This document shows positions 47,215 through 59,404 of a stretch of DNA of 64,000 nt, piece by piece. Below the pieces are notes generated by a model. That model was not told the origin of the DNA. It saw nothing but the letters and a program-made list of their open reading frames with translations, and made no database searches. The position numbers and the translations under genes were made by a program. Each line of letters begins with the position of its first letter. Position 1 is the first letter of the stretch. The DNA is from Erigeron canadensis (taxonomy: Eukaryota > Streptophyta > Magnoliopsida > Asterales > Asteraceae): positions 56,604,587 to 56,668,586 of the forward strand of contig NC_057761.1 of NCBI RefSeq assembly GCF_010389155.1, in the 5' to 3' direction.

Positions 47215-47837
47215 GTAACATTATGCTATAGTCATAAAATCAAAAATTAGGTTTTTTTAATATACTTACAAACAATATATACAAGTTTTTTAAGCATTGG
47301 ATTATTTTATTTTCAATTTGCTTTAATAAGTATTTTTTAACCTTTTTATATCATTGGATATGTTTTTTTAAGTCCGTTAATCGTTCTTATAAATCAGTCG
47401 GATAAACACTAAATAATATTGGGTTTTGATTCTTCTTTTTGTTGGTAAATTAATTTAATACAAAGTTATATTTTTGATAGATTTAATTAGTTCACTAATT
47501 GATGGATTTATACCTATAATTTTTTAGATAAACCGCATAGTTTATAAGTTATTTAATCAAAGGAAAGTCAAATAATAAGTTTTTTAATTATAAAAATTAA
47601 CGACATTAGTGAATAGGATTAACAATATAAATAAATGTTAATTATGTGAATGAACATTTTAACTGGTTGCTAATTAGTTACTAAATTATATTGTTGGCAT
47701 GAGTTATAATCAATTGAAAATTAAATTTTTAATGAAAACTATAAAATCAAAACACACCGTAATCTGAATTTATAGATAACTTTTAGTTTTTAAATGAACT
47801 TTTAGTTTTTATATATAAAGATAAAAATATATTTACT

Positions 47838-47864
47838 CGCGTATTACGCGGGACAATAATCTAG
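47838..47864 (+). mobile_element. Helitron-like 3' terminus
   Basis: CGCGTA, T, TACGCG (47838-47850) forms a perfect hairpin. It is followed by GGACAATAAT and CTAG (47861-47864), then T. It closely matches the minus-strand end at 31061-31088. Confidence 0.55.
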
Positions 47865-48506
47865 TGTATGAATATATGAAGTTGGATATTGAGCTTTATT
47901 AATCGACTGAGATAACTATTATAGACTAAGAAATATCCATATTGTCAATAAAAAAAATGTTGAATACAACCTTAAAGCAGAACTTAACGTGAATACAAAA
48001 ATTGTATTTTTCATAATAAAAGCTCACATTTGAATTTTATTACAAGTGTACAATTTTTTCTAATGCATATTAACTACTAAGTGTACAATTTTTGTGAAAA
48101 TAATTTTTTTCTCTTTTTCTTGAATAATAAACAGATTTTTTTATTTCACGATAACCTTAATTTCTTTTAAAATCAAAGTTGAGTATACGTTAAAAAGAAA
48201 CAAATAAGTAGTAGGGATAAATACTTAATGTAATGAGCACACAATGTTTATGTTGTGTACCTGTGTTATAAACGGCTTGTTTTTGTTGTATATAACGAAC
48301 TTTGAAATCCCGGTTATTGGTTTACCTCATTTATAAAAAAATTGCAAGTGACAACTTATATAATTATTATCACATATATTTAGATACATCTAATAACAAA
48401 GATTTTAAAGTTTGTTACATAAAATAAACATCCAAATATTCTATCTATAGTTACTAATCTTCAAGTAGTATTCGATTATTGGTTGGCAAAATAAAACATG
48501 TTATTC

Positions 48507-48700
48507 GAAAAGCCCAGCAGCGGCCCATTATAACCATCTGGACTTCCAGCGGCCCCATTATAACCATCTGGACTTTCAGGCTTGTGCGGTTCCATTTAAG
48601 TCCCCGAAATTCCCGAACGTAAACGGTCTCCAAATCTTTTCACGTACTTTCATAACCCTAATTAAGCCCCCGAAATCCCGAACGTAAATCGTCTCCAAAT
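48507..48700. repeat. Two adjacent short tandem duplications
   Basis: A unit of about 31 bp (AGCGGCCC, ATTATAACCATCTGGACTT) occurs twice at about 48511-48572. A unit of about 65 bp (CCCGAAAT, CCCGAACGTAAA, GTCTCCAAAT) occurs twice at about 48600-48700. They sit just upstream of the F-box pseudogene. Confidence 0.65.
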
Positions 48701-48738
48701 TCCTAATCCCCGTAACAAAAATAAAATAAAAATCAGAG

Positions 48739-49545
48739 ATGTCTGAGATTAATAACAAAATAATACCTCTACCACCATCCTTGGATATGCAAATCGAAAT
48801 CATGAAAAGGCTTCCCGTGAAATCATTATTGAAATTCAGATGAGTTTCACAACAATGGAAATCCATTATCAACTCCCCGACTTTCATCTCCGATTTCAAC
48901 AAAGACTCCAGGTAGCTTATTACGACCAATATGTATATATAGAGATGACGATGATGATCGTCTCCCCAAACCTCATGAATCATGCCATATTGCTAAGTTT
49001 CCCCCCTGTTGTCGCATCAGACAGATCATCTGCTGCTCAAAAGGGTTGTTTGCGTTTCTCAGTGATGGATTTGTTGTTATCTGGAATCCATCAATTAGGA
49101 AACCAGTTTCAAAGTACATTAACTATGGGTTGCCGATGATCTGTCTGACCAGATCGCTTCCCTCTTAACGATGGGTTGCCCAGCCTTACTAAATCCAAGT
49201 ACATGTCCTATTGATGCACTTGGTGACTTAATAGTATATAGCTTTTTAAATGAGTTTTGAGCACCATGCTCCTCCATCACCCAGATCGCTTAATCAGCCA
49301 CAACACCTTGCAACTTCATATAAAAGTACCCTACTTTTACTTAATCATTGCGATTTGGACGAAGCTAATCGCAACCTTACACAGGTGTGGAGTTCAAAAG
49401 AAACTACTGTTGAAGCAGTCAAGAAATTGATTTATCGTGTTACATGCAATGCATATAGATCGATGCTTTGTGGAAATTACAACAAGTATGATACAGTTTT
49501 TGTGGCTGCAATCATTTGTGTGCTTCGTGTGACGGATGTACACTG
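48739..49545 (+). pseudogene. Broken F-box gene, copy 1
   Basis: From the ATG at 48739 the frame encodes an F-box core (QIEIMKRLPVKSLLKF) and then hits TGA at 48841-48843, where copy 2 reads Met-Ala-Val-Ser. Homology to copy 2 continues in shifted frames: QQWKSII, FISDFNKDS, a Ser-Ala-Ala-x-Lys-Gly-Cys-Leu block near 49030, IHQLG near 49085, and a C-terminal part (ASYKSTLLLLNH) near 49310-49350. Large deletions remove the middle. F-box proteins of this type are substrate receptors of SCF ubiquitin ligases; this copy cannot be functional. Confidence 0.75.
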
Positions 49546-51706
49546 ATTAATATGGAAATGCTAGAATGCATTATTTAATGGTTAGAGCATCTTCCTTCGG
49601 GTTTTTAAAATTTAATTTAAGTGTTTAGGTTTAGTGCATTTATATGTGATGAGTGATAAGTTTGTTTCTCTGACTAATTAAAAAGTATAGTACTATGGTT
49701 CATTGTTAGGCGCTCTAAGCTTGAGTCTCTTTTGTTATTTGTTAAACTGTTGCAATGCTTTTTTTAACATGGTGATCATTGAGTTTTAAAACCAGAACCA
49801 CATTACGCATAATGATGAGTTACCTACAAAAAGTATGTACAAAAGCATACTAGTATAAAGTAATGAATTGAGAACAATGAAAAGTCAGATGTCTCATAAG
49901 TGCACTCCCAAAGTAAAACTGGATTTGACAACAACAAAAAAAAAACATCTTTTTTTGTCAAAAATTTAATTCCATCAATGTAACCCATGCCCTATTTCAA
50001 AAAACGAAAAAGTTGTTTAAATCCATATTATTCGTCTGCTATGAAACTATATATCTATGTAATTGAAGCAAACACTAACTCAGAGGTACTCAATTATAGC
50101 CTGTGCTTGCGTTGTTTGGGTATAGATAGGAGGTATTATAGAGTTATAGTTAGATTGATATATAGCATATTGACTTATTGAGATGTATAGAGGTATTATT
50201 GAGTTATAGTTAGATTGATATATAGCCTGTGCTTGCGTTGTTTGGGTATAGTACAATACTCTCTCAAAAGCGTTAAACATTCATGTTTATTTTCATTTTA
50301 GTAGCTTACTTGGTCAAATCGCCAATTATATTCACAATTATATTAATACTTTTCTTTATAGTTTAGTTATTTTTTTTAATTATTATTTTCATTAAAATAA
50401 TTGATAAGTTATGAATTTACCATTACATTGTCGACCACTGATCTATAGTATGTTGTCACAAACATAATTGTTAAAGATGTACAAGATAATTAATTTAGTA
50501 GTTTATAAAAGTTTGAGTGCAGTCGTGTAGATTTCATGATTAGGTCAACAAAGAGCTTTTTTTTCAATCACATAAACCAAGTATGTTCTCGTATTTGGCA
50601 TTTCCATAATTATGGATTTTAGAATTCTTTGTATATATACATGGTGCCATTGAAAATAAATAGTGCCATTGAAAATAAAGAAGTTGCAGATTCATTATGT
50701 TGAGTGTTTCTTTTCTTTCAAAATAAGCAGATCGCATGGCTTTTAACAAAATAAGCATATCGCTTGGCTTTTAAGAAGACATTGTAGTCATTTCGTGATT
50801 AAAAGATAAATATTATGGATTTTTTATATTTAAATCTAATTAAATTAGTGATTTGGGGAAATTTGATATTTTAATATTTAGGTTGGATAAATTTAATATT
50901 TGTAATGTTGAATGGGTATATTTGATATTTGTAAAGTTTAATAAGGGGAAATATGAAATTCATTTTTTTTTTTTATTTTTAAGTACCATCCTTCTACACA
51001 TTTATTTATATCATCATCATCATATCTCTTCAATTCTCTTATTCATGATGAATCGACAACATCACCGACGACCTACAAAGCATTCAACAGTCCAAGCACC
51101 ATCTCCAGTTCACCACCATGAACACCACCCGACAACCACAATCGCCAACTCAGAGACAGTGACTTACGGATTTCTAGTCAGAAATTAAGTTGTGCATCGT
51201 AAGTGGTAGCGGTAAGCAACAATCCCCGTCCCCGCCAGCGTCAATAGACTTCAGTTGGCTTGCCACTGGTGAGTGGTGACCCTCATCTCCATCACTTTTG
51301 GTTTCTTGATCGATTGAGTGTACGTGATGTGTTAACTTTATGAAATTGATTGTTAGCACCATGCATGAAGTTTCAGTAACTAACGTACTTGGTTCCTAAT
51401 ATAGAAGTTCTTCTAAGTTTAGAATAGGCCGGGTATGTACAGCACGAATTGAAGATGTAATATATATATAGATAGAACGTTGGAATGAAAAGTAAAAAAT
51501 ATAACATTGCTGGACCCAAATTCAATTCTACGAGATCTTGTCTTCTTCTTCTATATATATATAATATATATATAATGATGAAATCTACTCAAGGCACCGC
51601 ATGCAAATAATATCTATCTATCTATCGATCTCCAAATTTATTTTCATTCATTCATCGACAACAAAACCAAACCCTAACATTAATCCCACCCCCGGCCACA
51701 ATCAGA
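49546..51706. other. Intergenic region between the two F-box pseudogenes
   Basis: No gene is supported. A dispersed repeat at about 49968-50200 is related to 42130-42470, and part of it is locally duplicated (TATAGCCTGTGCTTGCG at 50095 and 50220; GAGTTATAGTTAGATTGATA at 50140 and 50200). A Mutator-type arm fragment lies at about 50866-50964. A Thr/His/Pro-rich frame at 51040-51188 is low complexity. The immediate upstream region of F-box copy 2 has (TCTA)n and TATA repeats. Confidence 0.45.
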
Positions 51707-52934
51707 ATGTCGTCGTACGACATAATAAAAGCACAGATTGAAATCATGAAAAGGCTTCCCCCAAAATCATTAGTGAAATTCATGGCAGTTTCAAAACAAT
51801 GGAAATCCATCATCCAGTCCTCGGATTTCATCTCCGATTACGACAAGTTGAACTCCACTGGTCATGATCATATGCTGCTTGTAGGTTATTTCCAAGACAT
51901 TAATGTATGCGTAAAACAAAGTGCTGACGACGCTGATGATGACGGTGACGGTCTCCCCAAACGTCATAAGTCCATTCTTAAGTTTGTCGACCATCTTTCT
52001 ATAGCGTCAGACAGAGGATCATCGGCTGCTCACAAGGGTTGCTTGCCTTTTGCAGTCAAGGTTATAAATATATTAAGGATAGTGATAGTGATTATAAAGA
52101 TAATGTATGTGTTGTCATCTGGAATCCATCAATTAGGAAATCTGTTTCTATACCCGTCCCTAATCTTTTATACTCGCTGTTTTTGGTTTCGGGGTTCTTT
52201 CTGATAATAGTAATGCAACTGATGACCTTGTGATTGTCAAGATTAATTATAAAATCCCGCCGCTGATAGACTTTAGCATAAGAGGTTTTTAAGTCAAGCA
52301 CCGGGACTTGGACAACTTTGTCTAGCTAGTGAGTGGCTGCCTTCTTATTCGAACACAAAGGATGGGGTAGCTATAGATAGGTTTATTTACTGGCATGTTT
52401 ATGATGATAAGGCTCGCCATCATGGTGATTAATTGCTTAAACCTGATTTTGTCATTTAATATGATTACTGAAGATTTTACTCACATACACCTCCCAGATA
52501 GCTTAGCAAACAAGTCCAGCCCCTATGATTTGGATCTATCTAAGCTTAGGGAGTCTCTTATTGTGCTTGAACACATCAACTTGGTAATTGAAGAGAAAAA
52601 AGAATACTGCTATCATGTATGGATGATGGAGGAGCGTGGTCTTCAAAAATCTTTCCAAAAGCTATATACTATCAAGGCACCTAACGCATCAATGAAACAA
52701 GTACTTGGAACTAGGAAAAACGGGCAAGCCATCGTTAAAAGGCTAGACGGTTCCGATGAACAAACTTCACTTTTTGTTTATGAACCTGGATCGCAACGCT
52801 TTAATGATACTGGGATTCCTGTTTATGGATCTCCAGCCCTTGCAAGTTCATATACAAGGAGCCTACTTTTGCTTAATCACTTCATCAAATACAAGATTGC
52901 CACCTTACAAGTCAAAGAAAGAACAGATAGCTGA
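51707..52934 (+). pseudogene. Broken F-box gene with F-box-associated region, copy 2
   Basis: The first 165-codon frame starts with an F-box (IEIMKRLPPKSLVKFMAVSKQW, residues about 12-46; shortened core IEIMKRLPPKSLVKF). Near 52055 homology slips into another frame (VVIWNPSIRKSVSIPVPN, the usual F-box-associated hallmark). Further stops and small duplications lie near 52290-52420. A last open frame (52455-52934) encodes the C-terminal F-box-associated part, including HVWMMEERG, SLFVYEP and SRSLLLLNH-like ASSYTRSLLLLNH. All parts are in the right order, so this is a full-length gene with several frame lesions, a recent pseudogene. It is a tandem relative of copy 1, 3 kb upstream. Confidence 0.8.
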
Positions 52935-53057
52935 CAAGAAACTTAGATTTCAACCTTAGACTATTTGTAAAGGATAGGTGATAAGAGTCGGTTATTACAT
53001 ATACCACTAGGTGAAGCCATTAAAGTGTACAAGGTGAAATGGTCGGTGATGCAGGCC

Positions 53058-53077
53058 TCGGTGATAGCTATCACCGA
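53058..53077. repeat. 20-bp perfect palindrome
   Basis: TCGGTGATAGCTATCACCGA is its own reverse complement. A half-copy, GTCGGTGAT, lies just upstream at about 53042. Such words occur inside some plant DNA transposons, but no terminus is visible here. Confidence 0.7.
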
Positions 53078-54522
53078 TGAGAAATTTTTTTTTTTTTTTG
53101 GGTATGTGTTTTGTGGTCAATGTCAAAATAACTTCTTCTTTTAACATAGATTAGAAATACGTATGTATATGCTTTTGAAGAAAAACGAGGTTTTTTGGCG
53201 TTTTTTCTTTTCTTTATTTTAATATCTAAATATAGATATAGATATATGTATAATGGTGATGGTGAAGAACAAAAACTTTTTATAGTATTATTTTTAAATT
53301 TTGAGGTAGTATTATTATTCTTATTATCATTTTCATTTAAAATTGTTATGTTAAAGTATTCACAATTTTACTGTTTATAAGTTGTAAAAGCTAAATTTTT
53401 AATTAATTGGGTCTAATTAATTATGATGTATTGTGTTTTAATTAAATAAATATGGGGACCAAATAGTAGGTGAATGGTTAAGGAGAAAAGAAAAGGTAAA
53501 AGAAATGAGAAGGTGATGCTGATATGGCAAGAAAAAGTGTTGGTGAAAGAGGTGAATGATTACGAATGGTCTTACAAGCCGAAGAAAGAAAAGAAAGTGG
53601 AGAAAGAGGAGTCCGATGATGTAAGCTTTATTTTTCTTTAATCCCTGTATATATAAGATCACTGTATATCAATTTTCTCAGCCCAATAATCATTTTTTTT
53701 TCTGGATTGTATATTTGTTTGACATTCAGGTTTATTATTCTTATTTTTCTTTGCAGGATATGGGAGTCAGCTTTATTATTTGATTAGAAGAAATGAATTT
53801 CTGTCTCTTTTTTATCGTTTGTTAGGGCAGCCTGATTTTGTAAGACTGTGTAAGTCTTAGATGTAAGCTTTAGTTGATTATCTGGGATTCTTAATCGAAG
53901 TGGTTTTCGTTCTATAATCTGATCATTGTTTCTATACTATGTTCTGTTTAATAATCTGCTCATTCTTTAATAATTGTATGCTATTGTTTGAGGCTAAATT
54001 AAAATCCTAGATTGTTTGATATCTTTACCAGCCAGTTCCAACTTAAGAGGAGAAAAGTCAGAGTCGAAACTTACACAACTTTCAGAGCTAGCTAGATTTT
54101 GTTCACTTTTAAGTCAATTAAAACATAAATTGTTTGCAACCAACATTTTTTAAGTTTCAAATGCTTTGTCGGGCGTAGTTTGCATCATCTTAGATACCCC
54201 CTAATCATCGTTTCCTTCCTCTAAGAAGAATATAATCATAGGTTCTTACTCATTATCCGAATATAATCTTTTGGGCCATCTAAGGACTTACAACAACGTT
54301 CCACAAAATTTGATATTATCCTTAAGGAATTACCTCTTGTTAATGTTAGGAAATAATGAGCCCCAGTAGTATATATAATTAGTCACAAAGTGGAAAATGG
54401 TAACATAAAGAAACTAGATATAATGAGATGATACGACCAACAAGTATACGTCTAAAAAGGTTGAACTACAATTTTATTAGATAGATGGAGAAAAGTACAT
54501 GGAATGTAAAATGGCTAAACGG

Positions 54523-54628
54523 TTACAAATAACTCTTGTGCCAAAACTAAAGATGATAAAGAAATTGAAATGAAAGTACAAATAACTCTTGTGCCAAAAC
54601 TAAAGATGATAAAGAAATTGAAATGAAA
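54523..54628. repeat. Perfect 53-bp tandem duplication
   Basis: The 53-bp unit beginning ACAAATAACTC is repeated without a mismatch at 54523-54575 and 54576-54628. Perfect identity means a recent slip or an assembly artefact. Confidence 0.9.
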
Positions 54629-56688
54629 GTACAAGAACTACAAAGAAGAGAGAATTGTGTTTGTGATGGTGTCTTGAGCTCTTCATCCATCCTCCTTTTA
54701 TAGGCAAATGTAAGTAACATGCTTTTGATTTTTGTCACACCCTCCAAAAATAGGGGCTAACACATGGGTGTGACTTCAATAATATTATAACACAAGATAT
54801 AATGAACGACTACTAAACGTTGTTGTTTTAGAAATTTATTAAAGGAACATTTGTTTTTCCAAATTGAAATACAATACTTGAAAGAGTAAATTGTTGTAAA
54901 AGCATTAGACATTTATCTAAAATGACATAATTAAAGATAAAGACTTTAGCAAATTGACGAGTCATTCCTAAAGTCAAGGTAGTAAGGCAAGGCCGTCAGA
55001 TTGCCTACGTCATCAAGTAATCCAAAGCAGAGTATCTAGTTACCTGAGAATACATGCTAAAAAATATGTCAACATAAAGTCGGTGAGCTTCACAGGTTTA
55101 GTAATAATTAGTTATCCGTGAACCACAAGATTTAAGTAGCCATTGCCATACAACAACGCTATAGAAACAATGTATACAATTTGTACTAAGCTCATGAAAC
55201 GAAACTCGACAAGTTAATATAGTTTGCCTCAACAAGTACCTTGCTCAGAATACTTAATAGTTTACAAGTATGCATGCATCCGTTCGACCACCACGGGTCA
55301 AGTTGGCGCTACCAACCCGGATGGGGGTGTCAACCCAAATAGTACTATCCAACATACCCACGTTTAAATCCATAACTAACGTTTCACGATTATGAGGGCT
55401 TATAGATGAGCAATATAACTTAGACAAATAATGTATACTAGTTTTAAGTACTTGCGTTCACACGTAAAATCATAGAGCATGTATCTCACCCCAAAAATAT
55501 ATAAAGCAAAGTGGGGCTATGAAGACTCACCTTAGTAGTGCTTGCGTGAAGGTAATAATGCAAATATTCTCCAAGGGTTTGTGATATCAACCTAGTGCAA
55601 CAAAAATATATAATTCTTTTATTATTATTATGCTTAAATGTAAATACTTAAATAAATAACTAAGTAAATATAATATAGATTTTAAAGTTTTTTACCACCC
55701 AAATAATACACTTAATAAATCATAAGTGTATTAATAAATAAAGACTTTTGATAGTAAATAACTCTCATAATTAGAATTTAAAATATCTTGAAATCTTAGT
55801 AAAAATGTTAACTAGGATGATGTAAATAAAAATGAGATAAATAATTACACAAGTAAATTCACTTTTATATTTATAACTCTTTGTTGGGTCTTGTAAATTG
55901 TTATAATAATAACAATAGTAATAATAATAAAAATAAAAATAATTATAATAGTAATAAACACTTTCATTAAAATTTTGCATTTTTTTAAAAGTAATGAAAA
56001 ATTAGACTTGTACAACTTTATGAAACAAGACTTTTATAAGTTTAATTTTTCGTACACACATATATATATATATATTCATAACTAAGTATTCAAACCAACG
56101 AGACCTTACATGGACATATGTTGATGTCACAGAGTAGGTATTTCATTGTAAGAATACTCTAATGCATGTGGAACCGAACGAGTGGTTTGTTGCCGGATAT
56201 AACTCCAATGCATTAGTGTATCGTTATGCATACATATATATACAAACATTAATACTCTAAAAATCAGATTTCAAAAGTTAGTTTGATATAATAATACTTT
56301 TGACAAAAATAAATATATATATATATATAATATATCGAAAATTTATTACATATAGTTGTAAATAAGTTATAGCAGTAGTTTAACAAATCCTTATTTCCCC
56401 AAAAGTATGATGATTACTTAACTGACTCAATAATATAAATGTATCTCTCTTTCCAAAAAGTGGCTATCAACTTCCTGACATCATAACTCTTTGTCAGCAT
56501 ATGTTGAGAGTTTGAAAAAAAAATATATAAATCGGTTCATATTACCCCAGCAAAGAATCAGTTTTTCAAAGAACTAAAATATAATAAACATTTACTTGTG
56601 CCATCCTTGTCTCTTTTCAAGGTCCAAATTATTAAAGAAAGAGACCTGATGTAAAATTTTACAACAGTACAAGACTATGAATAGGTTA

Positions 56689-57143
56689 TGTAAAAACGTG
56701 TTTTAGCACGTTCCCGGATCGATTAACACGAGATCTAACAATCATAGATGTGCGGAATCCATCTATAATCGTCTTTAGGGTTAATTAATGATTATAATGA
56801 TAAACACACACGAAGATAATGAGAACAGGATATAAACACAAAAATACTATCATTAATCATATGATTACAAGATGAATCCGTATGAACAACATCTACAATG
56901 ATTACGGATTACAATCATTGAGATGAATCGTGATAGTTTGGGCGGTATCTCGAGGTATAGATCTCTACCTCGAGAACCTAGTGAATGACTCTATGTTGCA
57001 ACTAAATCATCAACCTAAATTCGTGACCTAAGACTTATATTTATAGGCTGTACAAACAGACTGGGCCTTATTAACTTAATAGTTCTTAGCCTTTTAGAAT
57101 TATTGCATCGGACAACAGATTGTGCACTTTATGTGCTCTAACA
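56689..57143 (-). repeat. 3' LTR of the young retrotransposon
   Basis: 455 bp, identical to the other LTR except for one base. A TATAAATATA box lies on the minus strand at about 57036-57045. Confidence 0.93.
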
Positions 57144-57156
57144 AACTCCCCCTTGG
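57144..57156 (-). other. Polypurine tract of the young retrotransposon
   Basis: The minus strand reads CCAAGGGGGAGTT directly before the 3' LTR (TGTTAGAG). This is the expected plus-strand primer. Confidence 0.75.
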
Positions 57157-58469
57157 CCGGTGCAATCAATTCTTCACAAACCGATATTAATTATAGAAAG
57201 TCTAAATGAATAGCCTCCCCCTTAACTTTGAGATATCGGATCTTCAATGTTGAGACTCGATCTTCTGAAACTGCAATCTCATCTTCAACCTGCAAAATCT
57301 CTATATCTTCATGAAAACTAACCAACCCAACACTTCTCGCTGTAGTTCTCCCCTCAGTAGTAGCACCTCCAAATTAAACATCAACAATCTTCCACCCTAG
57401 GATTTATTGCCGGAGACTCTGCTCATCTTGCTTAATTGGCATGTAATGGCGGAGTTGAATTTCCAACAATCAACATCAAGTCAATCAGCTCTCACAAAAA
57501 TAAGAAACTCTGTAGCTTGAATCACAAACTGTAGTATCATGAATCCTGTCTCAACTAGCAGTGTCTGACTCTGTCTTGTATCTTCACAACTCTACCAATC
57601 ACCCGAAGCCTTTCTAATCAGATATCCTCTTCAGTTGTATACGCTGCCATACACAAAGATCTTTATCTTCGTGACTGCTCCTCTCAGTCACCTGATATCA
57701 TCTTAATGTCTTGGAATATAGATAAGATTCAATCTTCAAATACTCAACAACAAGTAACCAACTTCATTGCAGCAACACTTCAACAGTTCAAACCGCTATA
57801 TCAAAAAGATCAACTTCTAATAATACTCCAATAATAACATGATGATCTTCAAACTCGAACATTATAATACTTTATCCCCCCCATTTCTCTGCAAAAATCT
57901 TGAACTTCAGCCTGTCTTAGGTATCTCCTATCCTGTATGAGGTTCCAAATGGCCTAGAGCATATAACAACTGCAAACTCTTCGCCGATAACAGGGTACAC
58001 CATTTTCCCTCCAAATTTTCTGGGAAAAACACCTTTACGTGAAACATTGGTATTCACGTAAATTATTGAATCTAAGATGGTAGGAAAAATTGATGATTAT
58101 CGAATTTTTGTACCGAAACCGTGCCAAATATGCGCGAAAACGGACCAAAATTTTTCGACCATTACCAAATTTTGAATCTCGCGTAAAAATCCACTTCTAA
58201 GACCATAGAAGAAATTAAATTTTACTCAAGATTTCCCGCCTTTTTACTTTTTTTTTTTTATTTTAATAACTACCCTGTTGTGTGCTTCCATGTAATTGAT
58301 CTTCTGATGTTGAAACACACTGAACCTCTAAAGTAGCTTGAGAACATCTTCGTCGTCTGATAAGAACCATATACGAACTTGTCTCAGCTAGAACGACTAT
58401 CTTCGTGATGACATCAACTCTCAGTTAAACTAACTTCTGGATGACATCAGCACGAACTTAGATGTTATC

Positions 58470-58864
58470 TTCGTAAGAACTAAATCTGCATGAAACGAAG
58501 TTTAAGTTCGTAAGAACAACTAACTTCGTAAGTGCAATCTAACTTCGTAAGAACAAAGTTACTTTGCAACCAAATGCTAAGTTCGTAAGTGTAAGTTCGT
58601 CAGGTGAAAAGGGTTAAGTTCGTGAGGTGTTTTTGGCTATTTTGGGTTAAGTTCGTAAGGTGAAGACCTCATCTGTACGAAGTTAAGACTTAAGTTCGTA
58701 AGCACCACTAACTTCGTAAGTTAAATTCGTTTCTTATCTTCGTGAGATGAACTTAGAACGAATTTAAAGTTAAATTCGTTTCCTATCTTCGTGAGATGAA
58801 CTTAGAACGAATTTAAAGTTAAATTCGTTTCCTATCTTCGTGAGATGAACTTAGAACGAATTTA
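58470..58864 (-). repeat. Motif array in the retrotransposon leader
   Basis: Eight exact TTCGTAAG words (CTTACGAA on the element's sense strand) lie between 58470 and 58720, with several one-base variants among them. They are followed by three tandem 49-bp units (58720-58768, 58769-58817, 58818-58864 partial) containing CTTCGTGAGATGAAC and AACGAATTTAAA. The array sits just downstream of the primer-binding site in element orientation, where RNA packaging or enhancer signals would be expected. Confidence 0.85.
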
Positions 58865-58935
58865 GCAGATCTGGTCGAATTCTTCATTAAAAACCTAATT
58901 TTCAGATCTCGTTTGAGGAAATATCATCCTCCAAA

Positions 58936-58947
58936 GCTCTGATACCA
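58936..58947 (-). other. Primer-binding site (initiator tRNA-Met)
   Basis: TGGTATCAGAGC on the minus strand, two bases inside the 5' LTR. It is a 12-base match to the complement of the tRNA-Met 3' end. Confidence 0.88.
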
Positions 58948-58949
58948 CT

Positions 58950-59404
58950 TGTAAAAACGTGTTTTAGCACGTTCCCGGATCGATTAACACGAGATCTAAC
59001 AATCATAGATGTGCGGAATCCATCTATAATCGTCTTTAGGGTTAATTAATGATTATAATGATAAACACACACGAAGATAATGAGAACAGGATATAAACAC
59101 AAAAATACTATCATTAATCATATGATTACAAGATGAATCCGTATGAACAACATCTACAATGATTACGGATTACAATCATTGAGATGAATCGTGATAGTTT
59201 GGGCGGTATCTCGAGGTATAGATCTCTACCTCGAGAACCTAGTGAATGACTCTATGTTGCAACTAAATCATAAACCTAAATTCGTGACCTAAGACTTATA
59301 TTTATAGGCTGTACAAACAGACTGGGCCTTATTAACTTAATAGTTCTTAGCCTTTTAGAATTATTGCATCGGACAACAGATTGTGCACTTTATGTGCTCT
59401 AACA
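58950..59404 (-). repeat. 5' LTR (promoter LTR) of the young retrotransposon
   Basis: 455 bp. A TATAAATATA box on the minus strand at about 59297-59306 is the likely promoter. The near-identity of both LTRs dates the insertion as very recent. Confidence 0.93.

Larger units (their letters stand above)
39721..48738. other. Gene-free 9-kb repeat-rich region
   Basis: No gene is supported. Short frames here are AT-driven. It holds the hairpin MITE at 40831-41011, a long (AT)n tract at 41209-41251, a SINE-like insertion (41935-42118), a LINE-like 3' end (42163-42310), Helitron-type ends at 42818, 43724 and 47838-47864, a related repeat pair (about 42606-42780 and 43724-43930), the Mutator MITE at 46557-47214, and two small tandem duplications at 48507-48700. 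Confidence 0.6.
52935..56688. other. Gene-free region with possible decayed LTR
   Basis: No gene is supported. It contains a 20-bp palindrome (53058-53077) and a perfect 53-bp tandem duplication (54523-54628). TGTCACACCC at 54736 on the plus strand looks like the start of a plant LTR, and the sequence to about 55620 has the composition of LTR debris (for example GTGGGGCTATGAAGACTCAC near 55511), but I found no partner repeat. The rest is AT-rich with (TA)n tracts. Confidence 0.45.
56689..59404 (-). mobile_element. Very young non-coding LTR retrotransposon (Copia-like signals)
   Basis: Two 455-bp LTRs (56689-57143 and 58950-59404) differ at one position only (C at about 57011 against A in the other). 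The target duplication GGTTA is perfect (56684-56688 and 59405-59409). On the minus strand the LTR runs TGTTAGAG...TTTTTACA, with the primer-binding site TGGTATCAGAGC at 58947-58936 and a purine tract AAGGGGGAGTT next to the 3' LTR. The 1806-bp interior has no gag, pol or other long frame, so it depends on another element's proteins. It carries repeated motifs near the primer site. tRNA-Met priming and LTR ends suit Ty1/copia, but without pol this is an inference. Confidence 0.93.
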
